A DNA stretch of 64,000 nt, taken from positions 62,001 through 126,000 of the forward strand of contig JAVJRN010000072.1 in NCBI GenBank assembly GCA_040218415.1. The letters run 5' to 3'. Numbering within the stretch: the first letter of the stretch is position 1; each line of letters begins with the position of its first letter. Source of the DNA: JAVJRN01 sp040218415 (GTDB lineage Bacteria; Bacteroidota; Bacteroidia; Cytophagales; Cyclobacteriaceae). Below, one piece after another: positions 63,113-64,000 of the stretch. A model generated the notes under the pieces. The model made no database searches and was not told the DNA's origin. It was given only the letters and a program-made list of their open reading frames with translations. A program made the position numbers and the translations under genes.

Positions 63113-64000
63113 ATGCGTAGTAGCCTATTATATTATTCAATCGTTGTTGCCCTGGCTGGATTTCTTTTCGGTTTTGATACTGTAGTCATCTCAGGGGCTG
63201 ATGAACAACTTCAATTACTTTGGAATTCTTCCAACCTGTTTCATGGATTCGTGGTAATGAGCATGGCACTGTGGGGCACGGTCGTTGGTGCGCTGTTTGG
63301 CCACATTCCAACAGATTCCTTGGGTAGGAGAAAGACACTAATTTGGATCGGGTTTCTTTATTTGATTTCTGCAGTTGGTTCATCTATTGTTTCAGACCCA
63401 TATACTTTTTCTTTTTTCAGGTTTATTGGAGGTTTAGGCGTTGGCGCGTCAACTATTGCAGCCCCTGCATATATTTCTGAGATTGCTCCCAAAGAACTTC
63501 GAGGAAAACTCGTTGCGCTTTATCAATTCAATATCGTATTCGGAATACTTGTCGCTTTCGTGTCCAACTATTTCTTAAAAGATTTAGGCGAAAATGCTTG
63601 GCGGGGGATGATTGGAGCAGAGGCTATTCCAGCTTTGATTTACATCGCACTGGTATTCAGGATACCTGCTAGTCCAAGGTGGTTGATTTTGAAAAAAGGT
63701 AACGTAGAAAAGGCCAAAGAGGTATTTAGATTAATTGGAGTAACTGACGAGACAACACTGGAACGTACAGTGAATTTGATAGCGCAGGAGGCAAAGGAAG
63801 AGAAGGCACACCCTGAGAATCTCTTTCAACCCAAATACCGAAAGATCATTCTGCTGGCTTTTCTTATTGCGTTTTTTAACCAGGCCTCTGGGATCAATGC
63901 TATCCTCTATTATGCGCCTAGGATCATGGCGGAAGCAGGACTAGATAAAGGCGTTTCTTTTCTTAGCAGTATCGGTATTGGATTGACCAATTTAGTATTC
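63113..64000 (+). CDS. MFS sugar transporter (sugar porter family), cut at window end
   Basis: At least 296 residues, open at the window end. The start ATG 63113 gives SSLLYYSIVVALAGFLFGFD, then VISGADEQLQ (first helix pair), GRRKT (the conserved loop between helices 2 and 3) and PESPRWL-like PASPRWLILKKG (after helix 6). NQASGINAILYYAPRI is the helix 7 sugar-porter motif. These import sugars with protons or sodium. The hybrid sensor directly upstream probably controls it. Confidence 0.93.
   Translation, partial: MRSSLLYYSIVVALAGFLFGFDTVVISGADEQLQLLWNSSNLFHGFVVMSMALWGTVVGALFGHIPTDSLGRRKTLIWIGFLYLISAVGSSIVSDPYTFSFFRFIGGLGVGASTIAAPAYISEIAPKELRGKLVALYQFNIVFGILVAFVSNYFLKDLGENAWRGMIGAEAIPALIYIALVFRIPASPRWLILKKGNVEKAKEVFRLIGVTDETTLERTVNLIAQEAKEEKAHPENLFQPKYRKIILLAFLIAFFNQASGINAILYYAPRIMAEAGLDKGVSFLSSIGIGLTNLVF

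Noticed and set aside
1..64000. CRISPR array, prophage or insertion sequence
   Set aside because: No regularly spaced direct repeats, no phage structural genes and no transposase were seen; the repeats found are single pairs.

Overview
The window comes from a Bacteroidota chromosome, most likely a free-living, probably marine member of the Cytophagales or a relative. The evidence is low GC, no Shine-Dalgarno-like sites before most starts, TAnnTTTG -7 promoter elements, a type IX secretion protein (PorQ), an OmpA/PD40 protein, CarboxypepD-regulated surface proteins, a hybrid two-component regulator with an AraC output, and several TTG starts. No rRNA, intact tRNA, CRISPR array, prophage or complete insertion sequence was recognised. 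Both ends cut genes: a lipoprotein at the left and an MFS sugar transporter at the right.

1-8.4 kb: a lipoprotein fragment, then a leftward operon (ABC permease fused to an M1 aminopeptidase, its ATPase, a CarboxypepD-like secreted protein), divergent from a LytS/LytTR two-component pair. 8.5-22.4 kb: a vitamin B12 block. btuF-btuC-btuD-like genes run leftward. A cobalamin riboswitch drives a rightward TonB-dependent receptor and a propeller-like lipoprotein resembling BtuG. Further on are meaB and a single-chain methylmalonyl-CoA mutase that joins a shortened small-subunit-like half to the catalytic large subunit. A CHASE2 plus FecR-like envelope sensor pair lies between them.

22.5-44.3 kb: housekeeping genes. 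These are dnaA, a DegP/HtrA-like protease, GH3-like, dxr, rseP, the OmpA/PD40 protein, lon, porQ, hslU, a sterol-desaturase-family enzyme, SixA, a family 9 glycosyltransferase, pyrR-pyrB, plsC and a PhnA-domain protein. 44.3-47.5 kb: a compact red-light module of bacteriophytochrome kinase, response regulator and biliverdin-producing heme oxygenase.

47.8-64 kb: a more accessory stretch of SDR enzymes, small secreted proteins, a thioesterase, a pectate-lyase-like beta-helix protein and an OGG-fold-like protein. It contains about 2.4 kb of gene-poor DNA around a lone CBS-domain gene. That DNA holds two dispersed repeat pairs, hairpins and a coding relic. The window ends with a large hybrid sensor-regulator next to a sugar transporter, probably a sugar-responsive uptake locus.
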